Positions 61,286-64,000 of a stretch of DNA of 64,000 bases are shown here, one piece after another. The notes beneath the pieces were generated by a model, which was not told the DNA's origin, made no database searches, and saw only the letters and a program-made list of their open reading frames with translations. The stretch's first letter is position 1; each line of letters opens with the position of its first letter. The position numbers and the translations under genes were made by a program. This DNA comes from Colius striatus (taxonomy: Eukaryota; Chordata; Aves; Coliiformes; Coliidae), in assembly GCF_028858725.1 (NCBI RefSeq), contig NC_084762.1:9185374-9249373 (forward strand). Reading direction: 5' to 3'.

Positions 61286-64000
61286 TAATTTTGCAGCTGC
61301 TTTATCACTAGTTATCCTTCCATATATTGCAGCTCAGTAAATTCTGCCCTTGTTCCCACAAATGGAGAAGTTGGGTCCTTTTTTACTATACTCTTTTTTT
61401 CATCCTGTTTCTTTAAAATGCATAAAGAGACTTTTACTTACAAAAATATGGGCAGGAACATAGGTATGTAACTATGAAAATGTGCTCTCTGAAACACACA
61501 AGAGTAGCTTCTGAAAGTGAAAAAGACAACATTAAGGCCTCTGCTTTACCTCTGCAATTTTAACATGTGTAAGATGACATTAGCTGTAGTGATAGGGAGA
61601 AATTAGTAAGCCATAGAATTATTGCCATGTATTTGCTACGTGTCACCCTGCTTAACTCAACCTAACAGGAACACAAATACTTCTGCTAAGCCCAGCTATA
61701 GGGATAGACACATAGTATTTCTCTCAGAACAATGCTTTGGAGAGAGGCTGTGTGTTCCAGAAATGAAAATCGATATTAGTTTAAGCTCTGTAACTCTCTC
61801 TGCTATCTGACTTTAAATTGCCACAATTTACTGAGGAAATAAAAGCATATGTGGCTGTTTCAGCTTTTCTTCCATCTTTTCCTCATGCAAAGGGTAAGCA
61901 CAGTGATCACAATCAGTTTACCCACATCCCCAGACACGCCATCATCCTGCCAGGAAACAAACTATTTCACGTGAATTATAACCGACTTCATAGTTCAGAT
62001 AATAAAATCTGAAGTACTTTAAGGCAACTACTCCGATAGCAACAGGAAGAAGGAGGAAGCAGTGTGATGAATAACTCTGAATGTGACTGATGGAGCTGGT
62101 CACTCATAGCCATCCTGATAGGCAGCTTTTTCATTGTCAACGATGGGACTCCTTACAGAGTAAGGTGAAACACCATCAGAGGGAAACTCGTGGCTTTAAG
62201 GGGAATGAGACTAAGTGAACCTAGCTTGCAAGTTGTTCATTATAAATATTTCTCTCAGCTCCAACCATGGTTTTTATTAGTGTCTCTTGTTAAATCTATT
62301 AGAGTATTGAGATGATGAGCACAGCACAGAGAGGAAGCAATATGTCTGGTGTTGTTTGTACAATAAATGCTTTCCAAAGCTCTGTATGTGAATCCTGGAA
62401 AAGAATGGTTTAGATTTTCCCTTGAGAAGTGGGCTGAAGCGTTTTTGTCAATAGGCGTCCTTTTCAGATAGAAACCTAATTCATCCTGGCCCTGCTGAAT
62501 GGTTTCAGAGCCATGCACCCTGGCAGCAATAACACTGTCAGCTTTGCTCTCTTATTAAATTCACACTTGAGGAGCTGTAGATGATGAATTTCAGATTTCT
62601 CCAACCCTTGATGCTGTTTTCATATTTCAAGTAAACTAAAGCAAAAGCCGCTTGCCAAAGGAAGTTGATAAGGAGTGTTTTGATAAAAGCCTGAGCCTTG
62701 GGATCATACAGTAAAGCATTTATATATATATGTACATATATATAGGCATTGTATCAATTAATGTATAGGTAGCACAATGGCCTTCCTTTAGGCCAGCCCA
62801 AATCAGGTATTTTAACCTTGTCTTTTTATCCTTTTAGGTATGTATATGTACTACCTCATATATATCTCAGAAGTCCTCAAAGAGAACTTATGTTAAAGGT
62901 CAGTTAAATACACCAAGGAAGGTTCTGGTAATCCAAGTCCAGAGCAACTAACACTTTGAAGTAAACTTCAGTTTTAATCTTAAACTTTAAAAACCCAGTA
63001 TCTTTTTCCAGTCTGGTATGCATTGATCTCAGTTGGGGGTAGGAAAGAGGCAATTTCTGTGCCTTGCATGTTTCCACAATGTCTTGAATACTTAAACAAG
63101 AAGCTGTGCCCGTTGAGGATGCAAGCATGATTGCTTTACACAGCCCCCTTGAGCTCTGGGTTTACTTTTATGTATAGAGCATCAGCATGAAAGTGTCAAA
63201 GGCTTGTGATCTGAATAGGAGCTGGCATGAGAAGCACAGCATTCAGCTCTGGTGAGGAGTCAGAAAAGCAAGGAAGGTGCAATTCTGGCAAAAAGGCCAG
63301 AAACACAAGTTTTCAAAGAGGAGTTTGTATTCTGTTTGTTGGGGTTTTTTTTTCTTGTACATATTGACACGGCCCTACTTGCCTGGATACAGCTTTCCCA
63401 GCTCTGCTGGCATAATTACTGTCTCTTGAACATAACTAGGTTATGAGAGCAGAGGTAAGGTTTTGGGTTTTCCCATTCATCAGGGAAAACAGAAAGACAC
63501 CCTGAGAACATATGGTTACATTAAGGTCCTGCTCAGGTATGTGTTTCTTTTCCCTTGTTACAAGCCACAAACTATCCCAAACCTTTCCAATGTCTGTTCA
63601 GCTAATCTGTCCACCATAGAGTTCTTTAGAAGTGAGCATTGCCCTTTATTACTGGGGAATGAACTGCCCTGCCTTGCCTCACCATAGGAATGTGGCTGGA
63701 TCTCAAGTGGGTTTTACCTGAAGGTTTTACTTTTCCTTCTTTAGGGCTCTTTCTTTTCCTAACACTATCCCCTGTTCCTGATTTCCTGGACCCAGTATTT
63801 AGGCAGAGTACACCTTAAAGTCATTATGATGAATGGTAAGTTTCAGATTGCCAATTAAGTCTAAATTAAATAACCTTACCATATTCACTGTTTAATATGG
63901 CTTGTTCAAGTGAAGATTAAAATAAATATGACAACATCATTGCAGCACGACCATGGAAAGAATTATATGATTTGTTTCAGTTTTGAGGAAATTAGGCTCA
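61286..64000. other. Intergenic, nothing recognised
   Basis: AT-rich unique sequence with a TA microsatellite near 62720. Open frames are short and without family resemblance. Confidence 0.7.
62720..62746. repeat. AT-rich (TA)n microsatellite
   Basis: TATATATATATGTACATATA and neighbouring bases form an imperfect TA run. Confidence 0.8.

Noticed and set aside
1..64000. tRNA, rRNA, CRISPR arrays, operons or prokaryotic mobile elements
   Set aside because: None seen; the window is avian nuclear DNA with introns and CR1 LINEs.

Overview
This is a stretch of bird genomic DNA. It carries many copies and fragments of the avian CR1 LINE, whose 3' ends show the ATTCTATGATTCTATGA-type octamer tails and whose body reads GGAAGGGACCTTTAGAGATCATCCAGTCCAACCC in minus copies. 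It also holds one vertebrate gene with long introns and a GC-rich CpG-island first exon. The CR1 types look neoavian, but the species cannot be fixed from the sequence alone.

The only intact protein-coding gene is MARCHF11 (MARCH11), a membrane-bound RING-CH E3 ubiquitin ligase, on the minus strand. Its four coding exons are 43487-43789, 42277-42432, 16492-16684 and 9323-9645. All internal junctions are GT-AG and the phases match (0, 0, 1). They join to a 324-residue protein with a low-complexity N-terminus, a complete C4HC3 RING-CH finger split between exons 1 and 2, two membrane segments in exon 3 and the start of exon 4, and a C-terminal class I PDZ-binding motif (VTSV). Exon 1 lies in a CpG island (about 43140-44340) that is presumably the promoter.

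Layout: 1-9322 is the 3' flank and 3' UTR side of MARCHF11, with CR1 fragments and an 81-bp imperfect tandem duplication. 9323-43789 is the gene; its 25.6-kb intron 2 holds a repeat-rich block at 33.1-37.2 kb. That block contains a broken plus-strand gene copy of the heat shock factor family (HSFY/HSFX-like DNA-binding domain, three in-frame TAA stops), interrupted and flanked by CR1 pieces, and next to it a CR1 reverse-transcriptase fragment bracketed by a 26-bp near-perfect direct repeat. 43790-64000 is upstream intergenic DNA with several CR1 copies, a run of 33 G, a perfect 13-bp inverted repeat and one exon-like open segment transcribed away from MARCHF11.

The items most worth a second look are the HSF-family relic with its altered recognition helix, the short MARCHF11 N-terminus with open reading frame upstream of the first ATG, the exon-like segments at 44926-45111 (plus) and about 2338-2450 (minus), and the direct-repeat-flanked CR1 segment. 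I saw no prokaryotic features, CRISPR arrays, tRNA or rRNA genes.
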